Positions 45,357 to 54,786 are shown, numbered from the stretch's first letter. The stretch is 64,000 nucleotides of DNA from Desulfococcaceae bacterium HSG9 (GCA_030378005.1 JAUCGF010000090.1:1-64000); one strand, 5' to 3'. Notes: generated by a model from the sequence alone, not told the origin. Made by a program: numbers and translations.

Positions 45357-45718
45357 ATGTCCATATTGTTCGATGCAGGGTGAACATCACCTTTTAAAGT
45401 GCTACGATTAAGCGCAAGAGTAAAATTCAACACCGTAGTGCTTGTATAGGGCATATCTTTTAGCTTTGCAAGATGATAATAGCAGGCAGAAAATCATCAT
45501 AATTTTTCCATTTGAATTTATGTGCCGTTATGTAACAGTTTTGTAAAACTTTTGTAAAACCTGACAAGTTTCTTGTATTCCCTCAGCCCTTTTCCTAAAT
45601 TTCTTTTTTTATATTTTTTTGCTGATACAATTACCACCTCCTACTTTATAGTGTTCCCATTATTATACATATAAAAAATAGGGGGTGTGTTCGTTTACAA
45701 TAAATTTGAAAGGATTTT
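45357..45718. other. Divergent intergenic region
   Basis: The 362 bp between divergent genes contain a short GATTAAGCGCAAGAGTAAAA copy of the hexamer family (45404-45424) and AT-rich promoter-like sequence. No gene, RNA or clear sigma54 site is seen. Confidence 0.4.
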
Positions 45719-46801
45719 ATGAGACTTCCCGAACTTAAAATAGGCGATCTTACAAGCCGGCTGCCCATCATTCAAGGCGGCATGGGAATTGGCGTCTCTA
45801 TGTCAAGACTCGCATCCGCAGTTGCTGATAAGGGCGGTGTTGGGGTCATTTCGGGTGCCATGACCGGCATTGGCGAACCGGATGTGACTTCCAATAGCAC
45901 CCAGGCGAATCTTCGGGTTCTTAAAAGGGAAATTCGTAACGCCAAACAAGCGACATCGGGCGTTCTGGGCGTGAACATTATGTTTGCCCTCACAGATTAT
46001 CCTGCTCTGGTGGAAACATCCCTTGATGAAGGCATTGATATTATTTTTGTAGGAGCGGGATTGCCCCTTGACCTGCCCGGTTATCTGAAGAACGGGCATC
46101 GCACCAAACTTGTGCCAATCATATCATCGGCCAGGGCCGCCAAGATTATATGTAAACGCTGGCTATCCCGATTTGATTATCTTCCTGATGCTTTTGTCGT
46201 TGAAGGCCCCGCGGCCGGCGGTCATCTTGGATTTAAACCGGAACAATTGGATGATCCTGATTTTGCATTGGATAAATTAGTGCCGGAGGTTATTAAAACA
46301 GTCAACCAGTTTGCCAATGCTCGTAACCAGCCGATTCCGGTCATTGCCGCCGGTGGGATTTACACCGGTGCTGACATCTACCGTTTTTTGAAGCTTGGAG
46401 TCGCCGGCGTTCAAATGGGAACCCGTTTTGTAGCAACTCATGAGTGTGATGCGGATGACAATTTCAAACAAGTTTACATTAATGCACACAAAGAAGATAT
46501 GGTCGTAATTAACAGCCCGGTGGGGATGCCGGGTCGGGCAGTGCGCAACGACTTTATCAATCAAGTGAATGACGGCCAAAAAAAACCGTTCAAATGCCCT
46601 TTTCACTGTATCAAACCATGTACCCGTGAAACAAGCCCTTACTGTATTACACTGGCACTGGAAAGCGCCCGCAGAGGACGTTTTCGTAGCGGCTTCGCTT
46701 TTGCCGGTAAAAATGCTTATCGCGTTGACAAAGTTGTTTCAGTCAGTGAGTTGATTGATGAATTAATAGATGAGTTCAACCGGGACGCGACGCAAGCCTG
46801 A
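45719..46801 (+). CDS. Nitronate monooxygenase-family flavoprotein
   Basis: A 360-aa FMN TIM-barrel protein with GGMGIGVSMSRLASAVA near the start, EGPAAGGHLG with the catalytic-region His, and AAGGIYTGADIYRFLKLG for phosphate binding. A cysteine-rich insert (CPFHCIKPCTRETSPYC) near the C-terminus could bind metal and is unlike aerobic enzymes. Enoyl-ACP reductase FabK is a related alternative. GAAAGGATTT lies upstream. Confidence 0.85.
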   Translation: MRLPELKIGDLTSRLPIIQGGMGIGVSMSRLASAVADKGGVGVISGAMTGIGEPDVTSNSTQANLRVLKREIRNAKQATSGVLGVNIMFALTDYPALVETSLDEGIDIIFVGAGLPLDLPGYLKNGHRTKLVPIISSARAAKIICKRWLSRFDYLPDAFVVEGPAAGGHLGFKPEQLDDPDFALDKLVPEVIKTVNQFANARNQPIPVIAAGGIYTGADIYRFLKLGVAGVQMGTRFVATHECDADDNFKQVYINAHKEDMVVINSPVGMPGRAVRNDFINQVNDGQKKPFKCPFHCIKPCTRETSPYCITLALESARRGRFRSGFAFAGKNAYRVDKVVSVSELIDELIDEFNRDATQA

Positions 46802-47017
46802 TAAATTAGGGGCGCTGTTCTTCATCAATATCAAGGATACTACCCCCATTACACTTTTTCTGAATTGCAGAACAACTTCCAATGGCGTTCAGATAACCCG
46901 CAATCGTCAACATTTTTTCCTTGACAGTTACAAAAAATCTCTGTTAAAAAAATGAATGATTATTCATTTAATATATGTTTATCTGAAAGTTTATAACAAT
47001 AAACAAAGGATGCGACA

Positions 47018-49087
47018 ATGACATCAGTATTGATCTCTCCGGCTAAGGCGTGGGTATTTTTTATACCGACTTGGATTTTTTCCCTGATCATTCCGGTAAT
47101 TGGAGTGGCGGTATTTACCTATATTATTGTACTCAGGCTGGCCCCCTTATATCGAGCCGCACCGGATCAGCGCACGGACCTGCCATTAAAACGAATTGGC
47201 AACGCACTTAAAATTTGGCTGGCACAATATCGCCAACCGCGTTATATGCTTGCCGGTGTGCTTCATATTATGATATTTGCCGGTTTTCTGATTTTGGCAG
47301 TGCGATCCATGTCCATGGTACTGATTGGCCTGTCGGAAAATTTTGTTTTTCCCTGTCTAAGTGGCGGGTTCGGCCATTTTTATTCCATTGTTAAGGATTA
47401 TGCCGCTACAATGGTGTTGATTGCCTGTATTATTGCCGCAATAAGGCGCGCTTTTTTCAAGCCGGCCAGATACGCTGTTCCTACGAAATACGGTCATGAC
47501 CACACGGCCGAAGCGGTATTTGTTTTGGGCTTGATTTCAATCTTAATGCTTTCGGAAAGTCTCTTTGAAGCTGCTGCAATTGTAGCCGAAGTTCAAAAAG
47601 GCGTGCCGGCCGCTCTTGCCGCGCCACTGACTTTGGTGTGGTTTTTTAAATCACTGCTGGCCAACACTTCTATCAGCGCATTGCAATCAATCCATCTGCT
47701 TGCTTATTATGTCCATGATTTGACCTTTTTCTTTTTCCTTTGCTTTTTGCCTCTGGGTAAACATTTCCATGTGATTACATCAGTATTTAACGTTTATTTT
47801 ATGAGAACGCAAAAAGGCAATATCAAACCGGTTCGATGGGGTGTGTCTGATGAACAATTAGACGATCTTGAATCTTTCGGCGTCAAAAAACTGGAAGATT
47901 TTACATGGAAACATCTGCTTGATTTTTATTCTTGCGCTGATTGCGGCCGTTGTTCGGATCAATGTCCGGCCAATGCCGCCGGACGTCCCCTTTCGCCGCG
48001 CTTTATCAGTATCAAAGGGCGAGATCTCATATTCAAAACATATCCGCTTAAAACCGGGGAAATTCATACGAGTGAACCGTTAATTGATTCGGTTTATGCG
48101 GAAGATGAAATTTGGTCCTGCACCACCTGCGGCGCCTGTGAGCAGGAATGCCCGCTCGGTATCGAATATATTGATAAAATAGTCGATTTACGGCGCGGCC
48201 TGGTTGAAGAAGGGGATGTGCCTCAATCTTTACAAAAACCTTTGCGCGCTTTGGAAAAACGAGGCAACCCTTATGGAAAAATGGAAAGAAAACGAGCAGA
48301 TTGGGCCAAAGCCAAAGAGTTTAAAAAAGAGTGTCAGGTAAAAGTTCTGGATAAAAAAACATCTGCGGATTCGCTTTACTTTGTTGATAGCATGACATCT
48401 TATGATGACAGAATGCAACAGATCGGACAAGCTACGGCGCGTGTGTTGCAATCGGCTGGTATTGATTTCGGCATACTCGGCAAAGCCGAAAAAGACAGCG
48501 GTAACGAAATCCGCCGGTTTGGTGAAGAGATGCTTTTTCAGGAGATGCGCGACCGGAATACGGAAGCCATTTTGAAAGCGGACGTTACTAAAATTATCAC
48601 CGCCGACCCTCATGCTTTTAATGCCTTGAAAAACGATTATCAAGACCTTCCGCCGATTAAGCACATCAGCGAGATAATAGCGCAAAGCCTGGAAAATGGA
48701 AGTTTGCACTTTAAACCGGTCGAAGATGCAAGCAAGGTATACACCTATCACGATCCGTGTTACTTAGGACGCCATAACGATCTTTATGATGCTCCTCGGA
48801 AAGTTATGGATGCGCTCGAAGGCATCCAGCGCGTTGAAATGGCAAAATTCAGGGATCGCTCATTCTGCTGTGGCGGTGGCGGCTTGATGCTGTTTTATGA
48901 ACCCGAAGAAGAAGAAAGAATGGGAGTTTTAAGAGTTCGGATGGCCGCTGACGCCGGTGCTAACGTGATTGTCACGGCGTGTCCTTTTTGCCTCGCTAAT
49001 ATTGAAGACGCCATTAAAGTGGCCGGTATGGAAGGCAGTATGGAAGCGATTGACCTTGCCGAATTGGCAGACAGACATTTAGTTTGA
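47018..49087 (+). CDS. Membrane Fe-S/heme oxidoreductase, EtfAB:menaquinone oxidoreductase type
   Basis: A 689-aa protein. The N-terminal about 270 residues have six hydrophobic segments with His residues suited to heme b. Two 4Fe-4S motifs follow (CADCGRCSDQCP from about residue 306; CTTCGACEQECP). The C-terminal half is HdrD-like, with cysteine-rich CCG signatures YHDPCYLGRHND and FCCGGGG. Directly followed by etfB and etfA, this is the layout of EMO-type proteins that pass electrons from acyl-CoA dehydrogenases via ETF to menaquinone. Confidence 0.88.
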   Translation: MTSVLISPAKAWVFFIPTWIFSLIIPVIGVAVFTYIIVLRLAPLYRAAPDQRTDLPLKRIGNALKIWLAQYRQPRYMLAGVLHIMIFAGFLILAVRSMSMVLIGLSENFVFPCLSGGFGHFYSIVKDYAATMVLIACIIAAIRRAFFKPARYAVPTKYGHDHTAEAVFVLGLISILMLSESLFEAAAIVAEVQKGVPAALAAPLTLVWFFKSLLANTSISALQSIHLLAYYVHDLTFFFFLCFLPLGKHFHVITSVFNVYFMRTQKGNIKPVRWGVSDEQLDDLESFGVKKLEDFTWKHLLDFYSCADCGRCSDQCPANAAGRPLSPRFISIKGRDLIFKTYPLKTGEIHTSEPLIDSVYAEDEIWSCTTCGACEQECPLGIEYIDKIVDLRRGLVEEGDVPQSLQKPLRALEKRGNPYGKMERKRADWAKAKEFKKECQVKVLDKKTSADSLYFVDSMTSYDDRMQQIGQATARVLQSAGIDFGILGKAEKDSGNEIRRFGEEMLFQEMRDRNTEAILKADVTKIITADPHAFNALKNDYQDLPPIKHISEIIAQSLENGSLHFKPVEDASKVYTYHDPCYLGRHNDLYDAPRKVMDALEGIQRVEMAKFRDRSFCCGGGGLMLFYEPEEEERMGVLRVRMAADAGANVIVTACPFCLANIEDAIKVAGMEGSMEAIDLAELADRHLV

Positions 49088-49142
49088 ATTTTGAAAGCGG
49101 CGTCAGTCTAAAGCGAACCCGGTATCCTTTATATAAATATCT

Positions 49143-49165
49143 GAAACGTGAATTCACGCTTCACG
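49143..49165. repeat. GTGAAACGTGATGCGTGAA family repeat, copy C
   Basis: GAAACGTGAATTCACGCTTC is a palindrome centred on GAATTC, a shorter copy of the repeats flanking the helicase gene. It is the only structure I see in the 303-bp gap before etfB apart from AT-rich sequence. Confidence 0.55.
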
Positions 49166-49390
49166 ACTGGACGGATAAGTTATTTAGTCACTGTGACTAT
49201 ATGAAGGATACAAAACTCTTTCAATGTCAAATTATAATCAAATTTTTGTCAGTCATAAGTTTTTGTAACCTAATGCAATCATTGAAACCGAAAAGACGAC
49301 ATTAAATTTATCAGTTTAATTAATTCAAAGAGTTACGTTACAACTTGAAACTTGTAACTGACGAGTCAGATATTTAATAGGAGGAAAATA

Positions 49391-50182
49391 ATGGAAATTT
49401 TGGTATGCGTTAAGCGGGTTCCCGATCCCGCTGAAAATGAAATCGAACTTAACAGCGCCGGCAATGACATCGAACAAGATGATCTTGTTTATTCAGTCAA
49501 TGAATGGGATAATTACGCTGTGGAAGAAGCGATTCAGATCGTTGATAAAGTCGGCGGCAGCGTTACCGTTGTCAGTGTTGGAGATGAAGACGCCGAGGAG
49601 GTTGTACGACGTGAAATGGCGATGGGTGCGGATAAGGGGCTTTTACTTTCTGACGATGCCTTTGAAAATTCTGATGGTAAGGGAATCGCATCTATACTGA
49701 AAGCGGCTGTTGCAAAAGGAAGCTATGATCTGATTTTCACCGGAGCTTTGGCTGATGACGGTGCGGCCCAGATCGGAGGAATGCTTGCCGCTATGTTGGA
49801 TTGGCCGTATGCCTCTTTGGTTAATGTTATCAAAGCGGATGACAGCAAAACGATTAAAGTGGGACGCGAAATTGAAGGCGGCAATCAGGAAATGAACGAA
49901 ATTGATCTGCCTTGTGTGCTTTCAATCCAAACCGGTATCAATGAACCGCGTTATGTTGGCATTCGTGGAATTCGGAAAGTTGCATCTGTTGAAATTCCCC
50001 AATTGGGTGCGGCCGAACTGGGAATTGATCCTGACACGGTGGGCGCTAAAGGCGCAAAAGTAAAACGGGTCGATTATTTTATACCTGAACTGGGTGAAGG
50101 GGCTGAAATATTGGAAGGCAGCACAGATGAGATTGTCGAAGAATTGGTTGAACGTTTAAAGGCCAAAGGAGGGATTAAATAA
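49391..50182 (+). CDS. etfB: Electron transfer flavoprotein beta subunit
   Basis: A 263-aa protein with the conserved start ILVCVKRVPDP, NEWDNYAVEEAIQ, and the signature EIDLPCVLSIQTGINEPRYV-type segment. It binds the AMP/FAD side of ETF. Strong AGGAGG upstream; its stop overlaps the etfA ATG. Confidence 0.93.
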   Translation: MEILVCVKRVPDPAENEIELNSAGNDIEQDDLVYSVNEWDNYAVEEAIQIVDKVGGSVTVVSVGDEDAEEVVRREMAMGADKGLLLSDDAFENSDGKGIASILKAAVAKGSYDLIFTGALADDGAAQIGGMLAAMLDWPYASLVNVIKADDSKTIKVGREIEGGNQEMNEIDLPCVLSIQTGINEPRYVGIRGIRKVASVEIPQLGAAELGIDPDTVGAKGAKVKRVDYFIPELGEGAEILEGSTDEIVEELVERLKAKGGIK

Positions 50183-51153
50183 TGTCTGAACTTTATATTT
50201 ATGTTACGCATAAAGATGGCGCTCCTGATGATTCGGCCTCAGAGTTGATTGCCGCCGCTCGCAAAATTAATCCGGATGCGTCTGTGACAGCAATTGTAGC
50301 GGGTTCCGGAGATGGAGCAGACACGGTTTGCCAAACTGTCGCCGCTTCCGGCGCAACTGTTTTTAAAATCGCAAATGAAGCGCTGGCCTATCCCAATGCG
50401 GAAATTGTAAGAAATATGCTGGTCAACATCCTGCCATCGGATGCGATTATACTGATTCCCCACGATACGTTCGGAATGGATTTAGGGCCGGGACTTTCCA
50501 TCAAGCTTGATGCCGCATTTGTATCTGATGTGATTGATTTTGAAGGGCTTGAAGGTACCGATCTGAAGATTATTCGTCAGGAATTCAGTGGCCAGGTTTA
50601 CACGCATGTCCTTTGTGATATTTCCGCTGGAGCCGTGTTAAATATTCGTCCAGGCGCTTTTAAAGCCGATGAAAATCAAATTGCCGAAGGACAAATAATT
50701 GATAAATCCGGAGACGCTGGTGATTTGACTGCACGCCGTCGTTTCCTTGAAGTTGTCGAAGCCGAAGCCGGGGAAGTTGATATCACGGCTGAGGATGTGC
50801 TTATTTCCGTAGGGCGCGGCATTGAAGATGAAGATAACATGGAAATCATCTTTGATCTGGCCAAAGAGATGGGGGGCGAAGTGTCCTGTTCACGTCCGAT
50901 TGTGGATGCTAAATGGCTTGAGAAAGCACGCCAGGTTGGCACGTCCGGGCAGACAGTCAAACCCAAGGTGTATTTGGCGTTAGGAATCAGCGGATCATTT
51001 CAGCACCTTGGCGGACTTAAAGGCGCGCCTTTTGTCGTGGCTGTTAATAAAAATGCCAATGCGCCGATTTTTCAGGCGGCCGATGTGGGCGTTGTCGCAG
51101 ATATTTTGGATTTTATACCCGAATTGACTGAAAAAATCAGTGAGCTCAATTAA
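50182..51153 (+). CDS. etfA: Electron transfer flavoprotein alpha subunit
   Basis: A 323-aa protein. The C-terminal FAD domain has SVGRGIEDEDNMEI, RPIVDAKWL, QVGTSGQTVKPKVYLALGIS and GSFQHLGGLK, as in other EtfA proteins. With EtfB it carries electrons to the upstream membrane oxidoreductase. An intrinsic terminator follows. Confidence 0.93.
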   Translation: MSELYIYVTHKDGAPDDSASELIAAARKINPDASVTAIVAGSGDGADTVCQTVAASGATVFKIANEALAYPNAEIVRNMLVNILPSDAIILIPHDTFGMDLGPGLSIKLDAAFVSDVIDFEGLEGTDLKIIRQEFSGQVYTHVLCDISAGAVLNIRPGAFKADENQIAEGQIIDKSGDAGDLTARRRFLEVVEAEAGEVDITAEDVLISVGRGIEDEDNMEIIFDLAKEMGGEVSCSRPIVDAKWLEKARQVGTSGQTVKPKVYLALGISGSFQHLGGLKGAPFVVAVNKNANAPIFQAADVGVVADILDFIPELTEKISELN

Positions 51154-51170
51154 GTGGCCGTACATGCCAC

Positions 51171-51203
51171 ACCCTAAAGGTTTACAAAGCCTTTAGGGTT
51201 TTT
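51171..51203 (+). terminator. Intrinsic terminator after etfA
   Basis: CCCTAAAGG pairs with CCTTTAGGG across a 9-base loop and is followed by TTTTT. Confidence 0.85.
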
Positions 51204-51289
51204 GAAGTGCTTAAAACGCTTCAGCCCCTGAATAATGCACATCTGCAATAATTATTTTCGTAAAAGTACTGTCAACTCTTGATTTCTTG

Positions 51290-51318
51290 TTGACACGACC
51301 AATATCCTCTTGTATTTA
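51290..51318 (+). promoter_or_regulatory. Likely promoter of the HU gene
   Basis: TTGACA (51290-51295), 17 bases, TATTTA (51313-51318). The start would be near 51325, about 55 nt before the ATG. Confidence 0.5.
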
Positions 51319-51379
51319 CTTTAACAGTTTAATCATCTGAATTGAATAACAATAAATATTTAAAAAGGGGGAAACAGAT

Positions 51380-51664
51380 ATGACAAAGGCAGATTTAGTT
51401 CAAAAAATTGCCGATGACGCGGATATTTCCAAAATGGCGGCTAATTTGGCCTTAAATTCATTTTTGGAGAATGTTACAAAGGAGTTGAAAAAGAAAGATA
51501 GCAAGGTGACATTGGTGGGGTTTGGAACATTTACCAAAGTAAAACGTAAAGCCCGTCAGGGTCGCAATCCACAAACAGGCGATCCAATTCAAATTAAGGC
51601 TTGCAATGTTATCAAATTCAGGCCCGGCAAAAATTTACGTGAAACGATTGCCAAATCAAAATAG
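51380..51664 (+). CDS. HU-family DNA-binding protein
   Basis: A 94-aa protein with GFGTFTKVKRKARQGRNPQT, the HU/IHF arm signature, and the C-terminal VIKFRPGKNLR. It bends DNA nonspecifically or shapes the nucleoid. AAAAGGGGG is upstream; it ends in TAG. Confidence 0.93.
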   Translation: MTKADLVQKIADDADISKMAANLALNSFLENVTKELKKKDSKVTLVGFGTFTKVKRKARQGRNPQTGDPIQIKACNVIKFRPGKNLRETIAKSK

Positions 51665-51700
51665 GGACAACCCCTTTTTTGACCTCGTCTTACTGCGGCC

Positions 51701-51736
51701 AAATAATTTCCCCGTACCGCAAAGGGGAAGTTATTT
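51701..51736. terminator. Hairpin between convergent HU and acylphosphatase genes
   Basis: AAATAATTTCCCC pairs with GGGGAAGTTATTT with one mismatch; it may serve both convergent transcripts. Confidence 0.5.
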
Positions 51737-51779
51737 AGGCACAGTCGTATACTCTTGCAATAGCCGAATGGTGTGTGTT

Positions 51780-52061
51780 CTAATAGCGGATATCAAATTC
51801 TCTAAATTCGGCTCCTTCTTCTTCCCACCGGACATCAACATTAGAAACGCGCGCATGAGGTGAGCCTGTATAACACCACTTTATAGCTGCTTCGACATCT
51901 TTTTTTCCGCCTTGAAAAACAGCTTCAACCGTTTTATCTTTTCTATTGCACACCCATCCGCAAACCCCTAATTGATCGGCCGCTTTTTTCGTTTCCGCTC
52001 TGAAAAAGACGCCCTGCACTCTACCGCTGATTTTTAGATAAGCACTTACTTTTTCAGTCAT
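51780..52061 (-). CDS. acyP: Acylphosphatase
   Basis: A 93-aa protein with GRVQGVFFRAET carrying the catalytic Arg, and GWVCNRKDKTVEAVFQG with the catalytic Asn. It hydrolyses acyl phosphates. Ends in TAG. Confidence 0.92.
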   Translation of the reverse strand: MTEKVSAYLKISGRVQGVFFRAETKKAADQLGVCGWVCNRKDKTVEAVFQGGKKDVEAAIKWCYTGSPHARVSNVDVRWEEEGAEFREFDIRY

Positions 52062-52081
52062 TCTTTAATTCCTTTAACTGC

Positions 52082-52810
52082 TTAAAAACCATCTTTAACT
52101 TTAATTTGTATTGCTGAAGGTCGCGCTAAATAATGTTGAAAGTCAACATCGTTAATATAATAAATATCGGTCTTACGCATCAAATAGATATCGCCGTCAA
52201 TCAATGATGTCGTCAGGATTACTTCACTATGCGGTAATCCTTTGGTAAAACGGCCAGACAAAGCGTCGGCAATTGCGGCTGCACCGATACCGACTCCTAT
52301 CGCCGCCCCCGCTTGAGCAGCAGAATTGCCATATTCAAATGCTTCCCGAAGCACCATAACACCGCCGGCTAATACTGTTGCCGAGGCGGTTATAAATCCT
52401 GGTGGAAGCCGTGTCCAACGATTTTCGATATGATATAGTAACTGTGCTTTGTATCTTACAATTAATGAAGCTTCTCTTTGATCTGTTAAAATATTTAACC
52501 CGCCATTGACCAGCCCGGTCATCAAAAAATCACGAAAACCTTCACCATACGGACTGTTTACGAACTCTACATAGACTGGCTCGCCATGACGCCCTGCATT
52601 AGTCAGGGTTTGTAAAGTCTGGGCGGTGACATCTTGCGCTAAAATATCCCAATGATGCGCGGCTTGCATTTTTTGCTGGGTGCTGTATTTGTATGTAACC
52701 GGAACAGGCGTCTGGGTCATGCACCCTGTAAGCGTAATTAATACGGTAATTATCATCACACTGACCCGACCTCTTTCATTAAATAAAATTTTAGCTTTTT
52801 TCAGGTTCAT
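52082..52810 (-). CDS. Putative lipoprotein, unknown
   Basis: A 242-aa protein from the ATG at 52810 (AAGGAG upstream). The lipobox LITLTGC follows a hydrophobic leader, so it is probably an outer-membrane lipoprotein. A glycine/alanine-rich segment (AGAAIGVGIGAAAIADALSG) in the second half resembles glycine-zipper stretches. I recognise no named family. It lies 13 bp after the FlgO-like gene. Confidence 0.7.
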   Translation of the reverse strand: MNLKKAKILFNERGRVSVMIITVLITLTGCMTQTPVPVTYKYSTQQKMQAAHHWDILAQDVTAQTLQTLTNAGRHGEPVYVEFVNSPYGEGFRDFLMTGLVNGGLNILTDQREASLIVRYKAQLLYHIENRWTRLPPGFITASATVLAGGVMVLREAFEYGNSAAQAGAAIGVGIGAAAIADALSGRFTKGLPHSEVILTTSLIDGDIYLMRKTDIYYINDVDFQHYLARPSAIQIKVKDGF

Positions 52811-52823
52811 TTTAAACTCCTTA

Positions 52824-53372
52824 TTATTTTTGGACGAGTTCATACACATCACTATCGCTTTGTAATTTAAAATCACTGCTGGAGACAATCAGATTATCAC
52901 TGACGCGCACAATACGCGCTGAAACATAAACCGAGGCTCCGCCAACCGAGTAAGTTCCGGCAATCACATAAAAGGCGTTAAATTGTGAGCTGATGTTGTC
53001 CAATTTGCGGGAAAGAATAAATTCACCGGTGCGTTCTTTGACAAACAAGGAATTCTGGCCTAATTTGATTTCTACGACACTATAACCCTTTTGCGACATA
53101 CGCGAACCGATCTGTTCGGCTAATAAACGCCCCAGTGTACTGGATTCTTCCAAATTATCAATATTAGCAAAACTGGTCACCATAATCGGCGTGGCTTTGG
53201 AAATATAAACAGATAAATTTTTAATCAAAACATCAGTAGCCATATAGCTTATATCAATAATATCTTGCTTATCTTCATTATATTTTTGGTGCTGGTATTG
53301 ATAATTTTGAGCACATCCCACAAGTAACAGCAAACCTGCAATCATGCCTAATTTTTTTTTTTGTTTAAACAT
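52824..53372 (-). CDS. FlgO-like outer-membrane lipoprotein
   Basis: A 182-aa protein. The lipobox LLLVGC is near the start, and PIMVTSFANIDNLEESSTLG plus LLAEQIGSRMSQKGYSVVE match the FlgO domain first seen in flagellar outer-membrane proteins. No flagellar genes are near, so its role is uncertain. First gene of a two-lipoprotein operon. Confidence 0.75.
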   Translation of the reverse strand: MFKQKKKLGMIAGLLLLVGCAQNYQYQHQKYNEDKQDIIDISYMATDVLIKNLSVYISKATPIMVTSFANIDNLEESSTLGRLLAEQIGSRMSQKGYSVVEIKLGQNSLFVKERTGEFILSRKLDNISSQFNAFYVIAGTYSVGGASVYVSARIVRVSDNLIVSSSDFKLQSDSDVYELVQK

Positions 53373-53483
53373 AACAGAACTCCGTATTAATTTTAGGTTA
53401 ATGTTTATTGTTTTGATAACACTTTTTTGTTGGGAATGTTTATGATAACCCTGTCATCATATCCAGAAGATAAGATTGCAGCG

Positions 53484-54242
53484 TCAGATACAATTCCATA
53501 GTTTACTGATCACCGTACAAACGCTGTGGCATGTTTTTTTAAAACATGCTTCTTTAAATCCGGGTTTCCATCGCATGCTTGCAAGTTCATCAGAAACGAC
53601 TAATATGGAGCCAACTTCCACCCCCCGAAAACGAGCTACACTAAAAAGCGCAGATAATTCCATTTCGACCGCTATAGCATTTTTTTGTTGAAAGCGCTTA
53701 ACGGCTGAGACGGTCTCTCGATAAATTGCATCAGTTGTCCAGACAGGCCCTTCATGAAACGTCAGACCATTTTCAATCAATCCTTTTTTTATGTGGTGTA
53801 CGATAGATTCAGATGCATACGACGGCCGATCTTCCCGATGGCGATAGTGCTTGGACACACCCTCGTCAACTAACGCAGATGTCGGCACAACGATATCGCC
53901 GATACGAACATCCGTGGAAATAGAGCCACATAATCCTAATACGATTATTTTATCAGCTCCCCATTTAATCAGCGTTTCAATGAGCATCACCGCATAAGGT
54001 GCGCCAATGTAGGGACCGACTACCGCAACAGGTGAAGTCGCATCAGTTTGCGGTTTCAGATACAATCGGCTGGTATATAGCCGGCGATAATTATCCGTTT
54101 GAGGAATAATAAGCCGGCGAATAGTATGCAGTTCGCTGACAGCACTCACCATTACAGCAACGGACCCCAAGTCCGGTGCATGTTTGCCCTTGAAAGGATT
54201 AACAATGGCATAGTCACTGTCAAATAAATTGTTATAATTCAC
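53484..54242 (-). CDS. Nucleoside phosphorylase (PNP/UDP family)
   Basis: A 252-aa protein with a GTG start at 54242 overlapping the upstream stop (GTGA). LGLCGSIS and IVVPTSALVDEG bind phosphate, and AVEMELSALFSVA is the nucleoside-binding block. It splits nucleosides with phosphate, probably uridine-type. Confidence 0.82.
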   Translation of the reverse strand: MNYNNLFDSDYAIVNPFKGKHAPDLGSVAVMVSAVSELHTIRRLIIPQTDNYRRLYTSRLYLKPQTDATSPVAVVGPYIGAPYAVMLIETLIKWGADKIIVLGLCGSISTDVRIGDIVVPTSALVDEGVSKHYRHREDRPSYASESIVHHIKKGLIENGLTFHEGPVWTTDAIYRETVSAVKRFQQKNAIAVEMELSALFSVARFRGVEVGSILVVSDELASMRWKPGFKEACFKKTCHSVCTVISKLWNCI

Positions 54243-54493
54243 TCAGGTTCAGCCAGTGCGGTAAGTTCATCCTTGATTTCATCAATCGTATCGTACAGCC
54301 ACAGTACATCTTCAACCGCAAGACGGCCGGCTTTCATCGGAACACGCGGCGTACCATCTTTTTTCATTAGTATGCGAGGCCCGATTTGAAGCTTAGGTTG
54401 ACCTTCTCCATATTGATTAATTGAAACAATCAGCCCGGTTTCATCATTTTTCCATAGTTTCAGTTGTTTATCTTTTTCTGGATCAAACGGCAT
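54239..54493 (-). CDS. Small PC4-like protein
   Basis: An 84-aa protein from the ATG at 54493, chosen because AGGGGGA lies just upstream. TGLIVSINQYGEGQPKLQIG, then a helical tail, resembles PC4/p15-type single-strand-binding folds, but the assignment is weak. Translationally coupled to the nucleoside phosphorylase. Confidence 0.6.
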   Translation of the reverse strand: MPFDPEKDKQLKLWKNDETGLIVSINQYGEGQPKLQIGPRILMKKDGTPRVPMKAGRLAVEDVLWLYDTIDEIKDELTALAEPE

Positions 54494-54661
54494 AGAATTC
54501 CCCCTAAAATTATTTTTTCTATATATTAAAAATATTAAAAATTGAAATTGTGAGAGCTTCATGGCAAGTGGTTCAAAATAGTTCGCTATGATTCAAAATA
54601 GACCATCTAATTTCAACCAGGTAGAATCCCAATCACCAATAAAATAAGTGATTCGGTTTGT

Positions 54662-54687
54662 CGGTTCCCACGCAGGGCGTGGGAACC
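54662..54687. repeat. GGTTCCCACGC dispersed hairpin
   Basis: GGTTCCCACGC and GCGTGGGAACC form an 11-bp stem with a short loop, resembling a widespread short palindromic repeat. Confidence 0.6.
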
Positions 54688-54701
54688 TTTAGGAGGAAAA
54701 A

Positions 54702-54764
54702 ATGAGTACTGATAATAAATTATCAGAACTTGGTGCTATTTATTATGCAAAAACCATGCCATAA
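54702..54764 (+). CDS. Tiny ORF with strong ribosome site
   Basis: A 20-aa frame (MSTDNKLSELGAIYYAKTMP) is preceded by TTAGGAGG, 6 nt from its ATG. It may be a real small protein, a leader, or the head of a lost gene. Confidence 0.25.
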   Translation: MSTDNKLSELGAIYYAKTMP

Positions 54765-54786
54765 AACATAAAATAGTCTTAATTAC

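Noticed and set aside
45357-45718. Sigma54 promoter next to the sigma54 activator
   Set aside because: No convincing TGGCAC-N5-TTGC element was found in the gap.
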